Positions 24,737 to 33,521 are shown, numbered from the stretch's first letter. The stretch: 33,829 nt of DNA from Kiritimatiellia bacterium (GCA_018399555.1 JAGYOL010000012.1:1-33829); one strand, 5' to 3'. A program made the numbers and translations. Notes: generated by a model from the letters alone, not told the origin.

Positions 24737-24808
24737 TTCCGCGGAAATCCCTGTATTTCAGCTTGAAAAATAATGGCGTAACTGCTACCTTTAACGAATT
24801 CGATTAAA
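24737..24808. promoter_or_regulatory. Divergent ferredoxin/rubrerythrin control region with two palindromes
   Basis: The 238-bp gap between the two start codons holds a perfect palindrome TTCCGCGGAA (24737-24746) and an almost perfect one, TTTAACGAATTCGATTAAA (24790-24808, one-base asymmetry). Either could be an operator for a redox-responsive dimeric regulator; neither matches the PerR or Fur box well. TTGAAA at 24763 is a possible -35 for rubrerythrin but its -10 partner (TACCTT) is poor. Confidence 0.3.
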
Positions 24809-24859
24809 CTTAATGTCGTTTGATAAAACAATCATAGAAAGTGGATGGAGGAAAAAATA

Positions 24860-25438
24860 ATGGCAGCATTGAAGGGCTCACAGACGGAAAAGAATATTTT
24901 AACAGCTTTTGCAGGTGAGGCTGCGGCACGTAACAGATATACGTACTGGGCATCCAAAGCCAAAAAAGACGGCTATGTTCAGATTGCCGACATCTTTGCA
25001 GAGACCGCTGATCAGGAGAAGGAACATGCCAAACGCCTGTTCAAATTTCTCGAGGGCGGTGATGTAGAAGTGAACATCGCTCTGCCTGCCGGTGTGATTG
25101 GAGAGACTCTTGATAATCTGAAACATGCCGCCGAAGGCGAAGAGCATGAGTGGCAGCATATGTACCCCGAATATGCCGAGATTGCCCGCCAGGAGGGTTT
25201 TGATGCCGTGGCAACCGCTATGGATAGTATTGCCGTGGCAGAGAAGTTTCACGGTGAACGTTATCGCCAACTGGCGGCTAATATTGAAAAGGGTGTCGTA
25301 TTCAAGCGCGACTCCGAGCAGACCGTGTGGCGCTGCCGTAATTGCGGCTATCTGCATGTCGGCAGGGAAGCACCGCAGAGTTGCTCCGCCTGCATTCATC
25401 CGCAGGCACACTTTGAGCTCAAACCGTCCAATTGGTAA
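24860..25438 (+). CDS. rbr: Rubrerythrin
   Basis: Peroxide-reducing non-haem iron protein of anaerobes and microaerophiles, 192 aa. The ferritin-like diiron domain has EAAARNRY and the EKEHAKRLF ExxH pair, with a second set around GEEHEWQHMYPEYAEIA and AEKFHGERY. The C-terminal rubredoxin-like domain carries CRNCGY and CSACIHPQAHFE, a full four-Cys iron site. The track start (24845) lies within the ribosome site; GGAGG at 24847-24851 points to ATG 24860 as the true start. The gene is monocistronic, with a strong terminator after it. Confidence 0.95.
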   Translation: MAALKGSQTEKNILTAFAGEAAARNRYTYWASKAKKDGYVQIADIFAETADQEKEHAKRLFKFLEGGDVEVNIALPAGVIGETLDNLKHAAEGEEHEWQHMYPEYAEIARQEGFDAVATAMDSIAVAEKFHGERYRQLAANIEKGVVFKRDSEQTVWRCRNCGYLHVGREAPQSCSACIHPQAHFELKPSNW

Positions 25439-25481
25439 AAGCGCAATTGAGAGTACAGCACTGCATTACAGTGTAGAAATG

Positions 25482-25519
25482 AAAAAAAGAGCATCGCGTC
25501 AGAACGATGCTCTTTTTTT
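25482..25519. terminator. Strong bidirectional-looking terminator after rbr
   Basis: A7-GAGCATCG pairs perfectly with CGATGCTC-T7 (15 bp, 8-nt loop). The T-run serves rbr, and the A-run on the other side gives a matching T-run on the minus strand, so it may also stop transcripts leaving the enolase-superfamily gene. Confidence 0.93.
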
Positions 25520-25628
25520 GTCCGGGCAGAGCAGCCTCCCCGGCGCAGACCTGCCCAGTCACATCAGCAGAAAAATAGATTAACCCGCGGCCGGGAGCCC
25601 TGATTCCGTAGCCCTGGTGTGCGCGATG

Positions 25629-25649
25629 ACCGTCACGTATGAGGACGGT
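25629..25649 (-). other. Stem-loop just after the enolase-superfamily gene
   Basis: ACCGTC/GACGGT (6 bp, 9-nt loop) begins 3 bp beyond the TGA of the minus-strand gene. No T-tract follows in either direction, so it is at most a weak terminator or an mRNA 3' end protector. The rest of 25520-25652 has only GC-rich inverted words (GGGCAG/CTGCCC at 25524-25556). Confidence 0.35.
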
Positions 25650-25652
25650 AAC

Positions 25653-27035
25653 TCATTTAAACATGGCTTCATAGTGCGGCAGTGGCGCGAAGATTCCGCC
25701 GCTCTTATCATAAAAATCTTTGCCAAGGTCAAAAATTCCTTTGTGTGTTTGTGCCCATTCGGCATTTGGATAAGGGTGATAACTGCGCATGGTCTGCCAG
25801 TTTTTGTAATTTTGATGACCATTGGTTTCGAGCAACCCTAAGCCTGCTAATCCGGGGAATGCGTCAAGGCGCGCAGCCACATTCTTATTCCATTCAATCA
25901 GAATGGGATTGACTGTCAAGTCAGCACAGAAACAGGGTACATTGTGCTGTTTGGCTGTATTGGCAATGCGCAAGGTCATGCTGAGAGTTTTTGCAATTGC
26001 TTTCAAGGCGATTGCACGGTAACCCATCTGAATGCGTTCGATTGCATCCTTATCGGTATGGGCACTCTCGTCAGCCGCCAGTCGCACCGGTATATCGTGA
26101 ACATCGATCTCCAGCTCTTCATCAAAGGGTTCTTCAATGACGGATATCTGATCAAAAGCCCCGATTTTGCGGGTGTGATCCAGCAGACGCATCAAAGTCT
26201 CTTTCGTTTCGTAACGGCCATTGGCATCGAAATAGTAGGGGAGCTTGCCACTCTCGGTGTATGGGGTGCGGTAACCATCCAGTGCGTTGTGAACAGCCGA
26301 GAGGCGCTCCATATCTTTTTTAAGCATCTCCTCCTGTGTGCCACTTTGACCGATCTTAATTTTCATGAAGAAATAACCGTCATTTGCCGCGCCCTTAATT
26401 TCATCAATGGGTATGTTATATGCCATCAGCGGAATTGAGGCGACCTTGGGGTGGTGGTTTGATAAAGCCGGTTTATAGCGCTCGGGAATCAGATCATCGA
26501 AGTTGGTTATACCGTGTTCTTTGGCATAGAGCAGCCAGATGGCGTTGTCCACACCGACCAGCGCATTGAGAGCCAGCGTCTGGCGCAGATGCGGCATCTT
26601 ACAGATGGTTTTGCCGTATTTATAGACCTCCTGGAACAATTCTTCATTTAAAGCGACCGGATCGGTGAAGGAGTGTCCTTTGAGCAGATTGAGCGCATGG
26701 TTGGTCATGGCCAGCAGCAGTGCGTTGCCGCCGACATCAGAGTTTGCCACAAATACCTTGGCGTCGCTCCACAATACACTGTGTGTGCAGAGCCCTATGC
26801 CGCGTTTGCCGCTGGTAGATTGTACCATTGCGGCACTTTGCCAGATGCTGTTAAGAGCACCGCCTTTGAAGCCGAAGGGGCGGATCAGCGGCTCTCTCTC
26901 AAAATCACAGCCGGTGCGTTCAATCCGGATCGCTTTTTTTGCAGTCGAACCGCTTTCTGATTCCATTGTTCTACAACCCGCCACAGCACCCGCCGCAGCC
27001 AGTGAAATACTCTTTAAAAAATCTCTTCTTTTCAT
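25653..27035 (-). CDS. Exported enolase-superfamily lipoprotein
   Basis: 460-aa enolase-superfamily member of the mandelate racemase / muconate lactonising type. The start MKRRDFLKSISLAAAGAVAGC is a Tat signal (RRDFLK) that ends in a lipobox (Cys21), so the protein is probably exported folded and lipid-anchored. Active-site elements are in place: KIKIG (Lys225/Lys227), metal ligands at FDANG (Asp270), IEEP (Glu301) and ADES (Asp322), and a later Lys pair (ALKAIAKT). It should abstract a proton next to a carboxylate: dehydration, epimerisation or racemisation. The substrate is unknown; the neighbours suggest a sugar acid. It is the last gene of the minus-strand run; GGGAG precedes the ATG. Confidence 0.8.
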   Translation of the reverse strand: MKRRDFLKSISLAAAGAVAGCRTMESESGSTAKKAIRIERTGCDFEREPLIRPFGFKGGALNSIWQSAAMVQSTSGKRGIGLCTHSVLWSDAKVFVANSDVGGNALLLAMTNHALNLLKGHSFTDPVALNEELFQEVYKYGKTICKMPHLRQTLALNALVGVDNAIWLLYAKEHGITNFDDLIPERYKPALSNHHPKVASIPLMAYNIPIDEIKGAANDGYFFMKIKIGQSGTQEEMLKKDMERLSAVHNALDGYRTPYTESGKLPYYFDANGRYETKETLMRLLDHTRKIGAFDQISVIEEPFDEELEIDVHDIPVRLAADESAHTDKDAIERIQMGYRAIALKAIAKTLSMTLRIANTAKQHNVPCFCADLTVNPILIEWNKNVAARLDAFPGLAGLGLLETNGHQNYKNWQTMRSYHPYPNAEWAQTHKGIFDLGKDFYDKSGGIFAPLPHYEAMFK

Positions 27036-27061
27036 TCTATACTCCCGCCTGATTACGAATG

Positions 27062-28033
27062 TCAGGTTTTTGAATTGTTATACTTTGTGGGTGGCAAAGT
27101 GCTTTCAAATTCTGTCCTGTAAAAGGCGCACTCACGGGTACACCGTTCTTCGGCGATACGGATTTTATGATCTATCGGCAGTCTGCTCTCTTCTTTGCTC
27201 AGCAGCCCCCATTCAAGATGCACTGTTGAAGGCACCTGAATTTTCAGTTCCTTCAGCAGGCTGAGATACTCTTTCCATGGCACAATTCCCTCTCCGGCTG
27301 GCTGGCGGCGCGGTATAGGCAAACCGTTCTTTTCGTCACCGAAGTCAAAGTCTTTCAGGCAGATACTGCTGATCCACGGTGCAATCACTCTGGTTGCATT
27401 GCTCCAGGAGCTGGGACTTTCCGCGATCGCATGCCGGATATCATACTGGCAGCTGATCTCCCGGGGATCAATCTCCCGAACAGCACTGTATAAATCCCAA
27501 ACCACACCGCCGAATAACTCAGGTTTCCAAGCATAATGATTCTGATAACTGCCGGTCAGTCCGAGTTTTTTATTGAGCTGTGCGAGTTTTTCAAAGCGGG
27601 CCCGGATGTCATCCAGAGAACGGGCTACGCCTCTTTTATAATCATACTTCTGGTAACCCATACGGTACATTTCTACCCCGTTTTCGGCGGCTGTCTCAAG
27701 AATTGTCCGGGCGTATTCATCCTCCGCCGAGGTGATCGCAGTGACAATCATATTCACCTTCAACCCGCGTGACTGCGCGGCTTTGACCGCACGCGGCAGA
27801 TCAGTGCGCACCTTCTCCGGCAGAACATGACCTTTGGGCCGAACCGTCAGATCAATTCCGTCCACGCCGATTGTTGCTAAACAATCAGATAGCTGTTCAT
27901 AATTCATCCAATGCAGCGGCTTGGAAAAAAAATTCATCTGCATCTTTGTTTTGTCACCTTGCGCAAAAAGCGTATGAGCCAAGGTTCCGGCGGAGGCCAG
28001 TATCCCGGTTTTGAGTAAATCACGGCGTGTCAT
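27062..28033 (-). CDS. Tat-exported sugar phosphate isomerase/epimerase-like protein
   Basis: 323-aa TIM-barrel protein of the xylose-isomerase-like (AP endonuclease 2) fold. The start is moved to ATG 28033 (track 28132) because AGGAG lies just before it and a Tat signal then sits at the N-terminus: MTRRDLLKTGILASAGTLAH. Fold-typical stretches are IGVDGIDLTVRP, GSYQNHYAW, ISCQYDIRHA and STVHLEWGLL, with candidate metal ligands (Glu, His, Asp) at barrel ends. Relatives isomerise or epimerise sugars or sugar acids; many secreted PVC and Bacteroidetes members are uncharacterised. It lies between a GH50-like enzyme and an enolase-superfamily protein, 25-26 bp on either side, so the three probably act on one substrate outside the cytoplasm. 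Confidence 0.78.
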   Translation of the reverse strand: MTRRDLLKTGILASAGTLAHTLFAQGDKTKMQMNFFSKPLHWMNYEQLSDCLATIGVDGIDLTVRPKGHVLPEKVRTDLPRAVKAAQSRGLKVNMIVTAITSAEDEYARTILETAAENGVEMYRMGYQKYDYKRGVARSLDDIRARFEKLAQLNKKLGLTGSYQNHYAWKPELFGGVVWDLYSAVREIDPREISCQYDIRHAIAESPSSWSNATRVIAPWISSICLKDFDFGDEKNGLPIPRRQPAGEGIVPWKEYLSLLKELKIQVPSTVHLEWGLLSKEESRLPIDHKIRIAEERCTRECAFYRTEFESTLPPTKYNNSKT

Positions 28034-28058
28034 ATCTCTCCTTTTGTAATGTGTGAAA

Positions 28059-30143
28059 TTACGGTTGTTTTCCGGGTGATTGCGCGATACGCGTTTCATA
28101 CATGATTGCGGCGATTTCGCGTGCGGCCGCAACCAGTTCAGGATGCGGCTGATCGGTGCCGGTTAGAAATCCGATCTGATAGTTTTCCGCGTCACCGCGT
28201 CCGGTAAGCGGCTGATCCCGCCATTGAAACCAGTGAGTGCCGACATAACGCGGATGATGCAGACATGCTATCAGGAAATCTTTATACGCCTGCGCGCGTT
28301 GCTGCTGATCCTTAACGGCTACGAGTCCGGTGTGAAACATGCCGCGGTCGAGAGCTCCGAAGTGGAACTCGCCATTAATAAGCGGCTTGTCGACACTGCC
28401 TTCAGGAATATCCTTGGTGGGTACGCGGTTGTAGTTGTTGAAGCTGACAATATCACAGTATCGTGACGCAACTTTGAATGAGGCGGGGGAGCCGAAGGCG
28501 AATCGACAGCCGAGATAAAGTTTGTGAGGCGCTGCCTGTTTAAGTGCGGCACTGATGACAGAAAAGTATTCCGCCGCAATGAATTCGTGCAGCGCCAGCA
28601 GATCATCACCGGCGGCGTCAATTTGTGGAACTATCTGCTCTGACAGAAAAGCATCACGTGAAGCATAAGCGCTGCCCCATTTTTGATTGAGCTTTTCAAG
28701 GTTGTCATGTTTTTGCATCAACCACTCGAAAACGGCGTTTTTCACCGGTTGCGCAGCGGGTGATTTTAAGGCCGCTTCCGCCAGAGCGCGGTCGTGATTG
28801 CCCCAGGATAACTCATTGTCCACAAAATATCCGATGCACCAGGGATCATCGGCAGTTTTCCTGCTGTTTGCCAGGCTGCGTTTAATCGACTCCTTGAACT
28901 CAGGGTGAAAAGGATCAGGGAATTTACCCCACCAGCCATCTGAACCCTCTATTGGCGGCGCCTGCGTGCCAAGATTAACAACATAGGGTGTGCGGCGCAT
29001 CATATAGACGGTGTGATCTGACCAGTTGGCAATCGTATTCAGACCCCAAGCGCGCAGACGGCGATGAGCCATGTCGCGATAGATAGCGCGCCACTCCTCT
29101 CCGTATTTGCGCAGCATGTTAGCGGCGGAAAAGCTGTATGTGCGGTGTCGGCCCCGATCTTTATAAAAACCGTGTGGAGCCCAACTGTTCCAATTGTAGA
29201 AAGCGGCAAAAGGAGAGTCAGCTTCCGGCAGCCATTCAAAATAGGGTTCACGATCCTGAATGCCGCTGTATGTTGCCGGCTGCACGCAATTGACACCATG
29301 CGAGAAAAAGAGCTGTCCATCAGGATCTACCAGCCACCACATGCCGCGGAATTTTTCCACTCGGAAATGACCGGTGGCCTGCAATGTCACTCCGTCGGCC
29401 CAGCCACCCCATTGGTTGAATGTTTTCGGTGCCGCATTTTCATCAAGGAATTTCTTTTCAGCGTCTGCCGCTTTATGCAAATCATCTTCAGTTTTTATTT
29501 TGCCTGGCCAGTCGTCGTGTCGGAACTGACCGAAACAATCGACAAACGGAAGGAATTCCTTGCTTTTAAGCACTTTGATTGTCGGTCCTCCCTGTTCGGC
29601 TTCAATTTTGGTTACCGTGAAGGCGGCCCGCTTTGTTGGTCGGTTCAGAAAAAGATGCAGCTCGGCTGTTTCACGCAGGTTGAACTGGTCGTCTTCAATC
29701 GCCTTTGGAAAGCCGCGCATGCCGACAAGTTCCAGCGGGGTGTCAAGAATCCATGGCATCTCGAAAAGTCTGACGCGCATGATACCGGCAGTGCCGGACT
29801 TCAGTGTCAGTGCATCGCCGGGTGAAGAATCTTTCTCAGGCCGATTTTTGATTGAGAGGCAAATTGTAAGGGTCTGGTCGCAACTGTTGGAGAGTGTGAT
29901 GTTTATAAAACTGTAGCGGGTCAGATCGTAACTGTTATTTTTGAAATAGACCGTGACACCCGGCCAGTCATAATCGGTGTCGGTGTTGACGGCGATACTG
30001 CCGTTATCAGGCAGCGCAATCGAAGATGCTTTGTGCGCCCGTGCTTCGCACAGTTCTGATGGCCATAGTTGTAAGAAGGTGTTGCCGAAAAGCAATGCCG
30101 GCACAACTGCAAAAATCAGTGCCGGTGATAGTCTGGTTCGCAT
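28059..30143 (-). CDS. Exported GH50/agarase-like glycoside hydrolase
   Basis: 694-aa protein with an N-terminal signal peptide, a beta-rich domain (about residues 40-185, carbohydrate-binding-like) and a C-terminal (beta/alpha)8 barrel. Barrel motifs resemble family GH50 beta-agarases: GYFVDNELSWG with the likely acid/base Glu444, INGEFHFGA with the likely nucleophile Glu592, and GTHWFQWRDQPLTGRGDAENYQIGF near the end. GH50 members cleave beta-1,4 links in agarose; relatives act on other galactans, so the substrate is uncertain. AAAGG precedes the ATG. It begins 28 bp after the DHH phosphoesterase stop. The family call rests on motif memory, not alignment. Confidence 0.78.
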   Translation of the reverse strand: MRTRLSPALIFAVVPALLFGNTFLQLWPSELCEARAHKASSIALPDNGSIAVNTDTDYDWPGVTVYFKNNSYDLTRYSFINITLSNSCDQTLTICLSIKNRPEKDSSPGDALTLKSGTAGIMRVRLFEMPWILDTPLELVGMRGFPKAIEDDQFNLRETAELHLFLNRPTKRAAFTVTKIEAEQGGPTIKVLKSKEFLPFVDCFGQFRHDDWPGKIKTEDDLHKAADAEKKFLDENAAPKTFNQWGGWADGVTLQATGHFRVEKFRGMWWLVDPDGQLFFSHGVNCVQPATYSGIQDREPYFEWLPEADSPFAAFYNWNSWAPHGFYKDRGRHRTYSFSAANMLRKYGEEWRAIYRDMAHRRLRAWGLNTIANWSDHTVYMMRRTPYVVNLGTQAPPIEGSDGWWGKFPDPFHPEFKESIKRSLANSRKTADDPWCIGYFVDNELSWGNHDRALAEAALKSPAAQPVKNAVFEWLMQKHDNLEKLNQKWGSAYASRDAFLSEQIVPQIDAAGDDLLALHEFIAAEYFSVISAALKQAAPHKLYLGCRFAFGSPASFKVASRYCDIVSFNNYNRVPTKDIPEGSVDKPLINGEFHFGALDRGMFHTGLVAVKDQQQRAQAYKDFLIACLHHPRYVGTHWFQWRDQPLTGRGDAENYQIGFLTGTDQPHPELVAAAREIAAIMYETRIAQSPGKQP

Positions 30144-30171
30144 CTTGATTACCTTTCAGAAAAACCGCGAT

Positions 30172-31182
30172 TTACTCTATGTCTTGATCTGTGTTGTTGA
30201 GCCATAGTTGAATGGCTTTGTTCATCATCCGTTTTGCAGTGCCCAATGGCTCTTTGATTGTGCAGCCGGCCGCACGGGGATGCCCGCCGCCGTCAAAATC
30301 ACTGATCAACAGAGTGGCGTCGAGCGGTTCGCGGGCCCGGATGCTGACGCGTGTCTCGCTTTTATCCTCACTCTCATAATAAAAGATCGCCACTTTATTG
30401 CCAATCAGCGAGCGCGGAATTTCGATAATGTCCTCGGCATCAGCTTTGGTGCCGCCGGTCTCTTCAAAATCACGTCCGGTCAGAGCGACAGAGGCCACGA
30501 TGTTGTTATCAGAGATTGCCAGGGTGCGAAAGGCGCGCCGCTTGAGCTCCATGTTGATGCGTGAAAAAGAGCAGTAGAGTTGATCGTTGATGTACGAAGT
30601 CCGCACGCCGCGTTTGAGCAGTTCCGCCGCGCAACGCAGGGTTTTAGGTGATGTCATATCATGCGCGAAGCGTCCGGTATCGGTAATCAGAGCCACCCAG
30701 AGGGCCTCGGCTGTCGTGGTATCAATTTCCCAGTGCGCCTTGCGTGCCATTTCCCAGAGCATCTCGGCAGTTGATGAGGCTTTGCTGTCAATTTTGTTGT
30801 AAGCACCGAAACGTGTGTTTGTCTGATGATGATCGATGTTTATGACGGTATTTTTAAGAATGATTTTATGCAGCTGCTCTGGAACACGATCCAGTGATCC
30901 GCAGTCCACGGTCACAACTGTGTCATAACGTTTGCGGACAGCGGTTTTCAGCGGTATCAGATTTTTAACTCCGGTCAGAAACTGCGGACCTCCCAGACCT
31001 TTCTTGCCGCAGGCGGCAACGGCTGTAACGCCAGTACTTTTAAGCATGCGCGCCAAAGCGATCATGCAGCCGAGCGAATCTCCGTCAGGACGCACATGAC
31101 CGGTGATGAGCACACTGCGCGAGTGCTGCAAAAGAGCGATGATTTCAAGGTAAGAGGCGTTTTTTTTAGGTTTGTCAGCCAT
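30172..31182 (-). CDS. DHH-family phosphoesterase, NrnA-like
   Basis: 336-aa bifunctional oligoribonuclease / pAp phosphatase type protein. The DHH domain has HVRPDGDSLG, NIDHHQTNTRFG (the DHH motif) and DTGRFAHD metal-site stretches; the C-terminal DHHA1 domain ends in GGGHPRAAG. NrnA-like enzymes degrade nanoRNAs and dephosphorylate 3',5'-pAp in bacteria lacking Orn. It starts 17 bp after proA with GAGGAG upstream and so belongs to the proB-proA transcript. RecJ and GdpP are excluded by length and lack of extra domains. Confidence 0.88.
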   Translation of the reverse strand: MADKPKKNASYLEIIALLQHSRSVLITGHVRPDGDSLGCMIALARMLKSTGVTAVAACGKKGLGGPQFLTGVKNLIPLKTAVRKRYDTVVTVDCGSLDRVPEQLHKIILKNTVINIDHHQTNTRFGAYNKIDSKASSTAEMLWEMARKAHWEIDTTTAEALWVALITDTGRFAHDMTSPKTLRCAAELLKRGVRTSYINDQLYCSFSRINMELKRRAFRTLAISDNNIVASVALTGRDFEETGGTKADAEDIIEIPRSLIGNKVAIFYYESEDKSETRVSIRAREPLDATLLISDFDGGGHPRAAGCTIKEPLGTAKRMMNKAIQLWLNNTDQDIE

Positions 31183-31199
31183 AACGAAGATACTCCTCT

Positions 31200-32456
31200 C
31201 TAGCGTATCTGACCGGTGCCGGTGATAACATATTTATAGGTTGTCAGTTCTTCGAGACCCATCGGGCCGCGGGCATGAAGCTTGTCGGTGCTGATGCCCA
31301 TCTCGGCTCCCATGCCAAACATGGCGCCATCCGTGAAACGTGTCGATGCGTTAACATATACCGAGGATGAGTCAACTTCCTTTAAGAACTTGTTGGCATT
31401 GCGTTTGTCATCTGTCACAATTGCGTCGGAGTGATGAGAGCCGTAGATATTGATATGCTCGATGGCGGCCTTCAATCCGCTTACCACGCGCACCGCCAGG
31501 GTCAGATTCAAGTATTCCTCGCTCCAGTCTGCCTCGGTAGCGGGTTGACAGCCTTCGATGACAGCACAGGTTTTGCCACACCCGCGCAGTTGCACGCAAC
31601 GTTGTTCAGCCATCTGTTTCAGAAGCGGCAGAAAATCAGCGGCGATATCGCTGTGTATCAGCAGATTTTCAATGGCGTTGCAGACTCCCGGACGCTGGCA
31701 TTTGGCGTTCTCCGTAATGGCAAGTGCCTGCTGAAGATCGGCACTGCGATCGATGTAGAGATTGCAGACACCCTTGTAGTGTTTGAGCACCGGTACCGTG
31801 GCACTGCTTACCACCGCTTTGATCAGCGACTCCCCGCCGCGCGGGATAATAACATCTATGCGGTCGTCCATGCGGGCCAGGATGTGTACGGCGTCACGAT
31901 CGGTTGTGCCGACCAGCTGAATTGCTCCGGCTGGCATGCCGGCCTTGGTGCCGCCGGTCTGCAACGCCTCCGCAATAGCACTGTTAGAATGCAGGGCCTC
32001 CTTGCCGCCGCGTAGAATTACGGCGTTGGATGTCTTGAAACAGAGCACTGCGGCATCCGCCGTGACATTCGGACGTGACTCGAATACAATGCACACCACA
32101 CCCAGCGGAACACGGCGCTTCTCAATGATCAATCCGTTGGGCCGGGTGCGCTTCCAGATGCGCCTGCCAACCGGATCGCTGAGAGCCGCGACATCGCGAA
32201 CGCCCTGAATCATCGCATCCAGTCGTGCGTCGGTCAGCGTCAGACGGTCGGTCAGCGCCTCGGTCAGCCCGTTTTCAGCAGCTGCCTGCAGATCAAGTTT
32301 GTTGGCGGACTGGATGATATCGCGGCGCATCTCGAGTTCTTCGGCCATCGCCATAAGAATGCGGTTTTTCTTTTTTGCCGAGAATCCGATCAGTCGGCGG
32401 GATGCTTTTAAAGCGTTGTCACCCAGTCGGCGCATCTGTTTTTCTAGTTCTGTCAT
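31200..32456 (-). CDS. proA: Glutamate-5-semialdehyde dehydrogenase (gamma-glutamyl phosphate reductase)
   Basis: Second enzyme of proline synthesis: NADPH reduces gamma-glutamyl phosphate to glutamate semialdehyde. The 418-aa length is normal. Aldehyde-dehydrogenase-fold elements are visible, including ILRGGKEALHSN for the nucleotide region and CQRPGVCNAIENLLIH with the catalytic Cys. The C-terminus has FTDGAMFGMGAEMGISTDKLHARGPMGLEEL, a ProA hallmark. The ATG overlaps the proB stop (ATGA), consistent with channelling of the labile acyl phosphate. Confidence 0.96.
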   Translation of the reverse strand: MTELEKQMRRLGDNALKASRRLIGFSAKKKNRILMAMAEELEMRRDIIQSANKLDLQAAAENGLTEALTDRLTLTDARLDAMIQGVRDVAALSDPVGRRIWKRTRPNGLIIEKRRVPLGVVCIVFESRPNVTADAAVLCFKTSNAVILRGGKEALHSNSAIAEALQTGGTKAGMPAGAIQLVGTTDRDAVHILARMDDRIDVIIPRGGESLIKAVVSSATVPVLKHYKGVCNLYIDRSADLQQALAITENAKCQRPGVCNAIENLLIHSDIAADFLPLLKQMAEQRCVQLRGCGKTCAVIEGCQPATEADWSEEYLNLTLAVRVVSGLKAAIEHINIYGSHHSDAIVTDDKRNANKFLKEVDSSSVYVNASTRFTDGAMFGMGAEMGISTDKLHARGPMGLEELTTYKYVITGTGQIR

Positions 32457-33280
32457 TCTTTTTTCTCTCCGTTTAACTCAGAATCGACCAGCAGTGTGCC
32501 GATATCTTTGCCGGCAACAATGTCCAATAGAATACGCTCGGTGCGCCCATTTGCAATTACCACTGTGCATCCGCTTTTTAACGCACGACGGGCGGCATCA
32601 AGTTTAGACTGCATTCCGCCTTTGGATAAACCGGTGCCACCCAGATTCGGATCAATAAACTTGTAAGCTGCTTCCACCTTGTCTATAAAGGGCACACGAG
32701 TTCCGTCGCCGTCCAGAACTCCGTCAACTGTCGAAACTACTATCAGCATGTCGGCATTCACCAGATTGACAACTCTGGAGGCCAGATAGTCGTTGTCGCC
32801 TAGCGACATCGCTGCCTGAAGTTCTTCATCCGTAACAACATCGTTTTCATTGATTATCGGTACAACACGATTTTCAATCATGTTCCGCATCGTGCGTTTG
32901 GCACTGGCAAAACGTTTCTTGTGGTGAAAGTCGTTATGAGTCAGCAACACCTGTCCGATCTTGATCTGATGCGGCTTGAAGAAATGGTCGTAAAGCGCCA
33001 TAAGCTGGGCCTGACCCACAGCGGCGCACATCTGCAGATCGGGAACATGAACAGGACGTGTTTTCATGCCCAGCGCCTCCATGCCGGCTCCGACCGCTCC
33101 AGATGAGACCATCAGCATGTCATGGCCCATGACGTGCAGCGCGGCGACTTGATCCGAGAGCCTTTTAAGCTGATTAAGATCGGGTTCACCGGTTGCCAGA
33201 GTGATGACACGCGTGCCGATTTTCACAACAATTTTCTGCTTGTTTTTGAGTGTTTCGCGATATTGTTCTGCAAGGTTCAT
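32453..33280 (-). CDS. proB: Glutamate 5-kinase without PUA domain
   Basis: First enzyme of proline synthesis, ATP-dependent phosphorylation of glutamate. The amino-acid-kinase fold is clear: KIVVKIGTRVI, MVSSGAVGAGMEALG, NENDVVTDEE, SLGDNDYLASRV and GTGLSKGGMQSKLDAA. ATG 33280 is chosen over the track start (33430) because GGAAAG precedes it and the kinase domain begins there; this gives 275 aa. E. coli ProB (about 367 aa) carries a C-terminal PUA domain that is missing here, so regulation by proline may differ. The PUA-less form is known in other bacteria. Confidence 0.95.
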   Translation of the reverse strand: MNLAEQYRETLKNKQKIVVKIGTRVITLATGEPDLNQLKRLSDQVAALHVMGHDMLMVSSGAVGAGMEALGMKTRPVHVPDLQMCAAVGQAQLMALYDHFFKPHQIKIGQVLLTHNDFHHKKRFASAKRTMRNMIENRVVPIINENDVVTDEELQAAMSLGDNDYLASRVVNLVNADMLIVVSTVDGVLDGDGTRVPFIDKVEAAYKFIDPNLGGTGLSKGGMQSKLDAARRALKSGCTVVIANGRTERILLDIVAGKDIGTLLVDSELNGEKKE

Positions 33281-33307
33281 AAACGCTTTCCTAGAAAATA
33301 CCTCTGA

Positions 33308-33336
33308 ATAATAGCTTAATTCACCCGTTACCGCAA
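33308..33336 (-). promoter_or_regulatory. Possible proB operon promoter
   Basis: On the minus strand, TTGCGG and TATTAT are 17 bp apart (the -10 matches five of six bases, the -35 three of six). A start near 33301 would give a leader of about 20 nt before ATG 33280. It would drive the whole six-gene minus-strand run. Confidence 0.42.
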
Positions 33337-33382
33337 GCAGGGGGTGTGCATGATCTGTATGATCGCCATGTGATTTTGTCTG

Positions 33383-33411
33383 TTGACATTTCACGCAGCA
33401 TTTAATAAATT
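33383..33411 (+). promoter_or_regulatory. tRNA-Val promoter
   Basis: A consensus TTGACA (33383-33388) is followed after 17 bp by TAAATT (33406-33411). The predicted start near 33418 is about 12 nt before the tRNA. Confidence 0.65.
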
Positions 33412-33430
33412 GTCCACACCTGAAAAACAA

Positions 33431-33507
33431 GGGGGATTAGCTCAGTTGGTTAGAGCACTTGCTTGACATGCAAGGGGTCGATGGTTCGAGTCCATTATCT
33501 CCCACCA
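33431..33507 (+). tRNA. tRNA-Val (GAC anticodon)
   Basis: A complete 77-nt cloverleaf with encoded CCA. The acceptor GGGGGAT pairs with ATCTCCC (one G-U); the D stem is GCTC/GAGC; the anticodon stem is CTTGC/GCAAG with loop TTGACAT giving GAC; the T arm is GATGG-TTCGAGT-CCATT. It reads GUC and GUU valine codons. Confidence 0.96.
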
Positions 33508-33521
33508 TTTTTTCAGGTTGC

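Noticed and set aside
25597-25655. Loose likeness to domain V of a group II intron (AGCC...GTGTGCG...CACGTA...ACGGT)
   Set aside because: The pieces need several insertions to align, the upper stem does not pair properly, and no reverse transcriptase or other intron domains are present.
29064-29825. 253-aa plus-strand ORF opposite the GH50-like gene
   Set aside because: No motifs or ribosome site; the minus-strand gene has signal peptide and catalytic residues.
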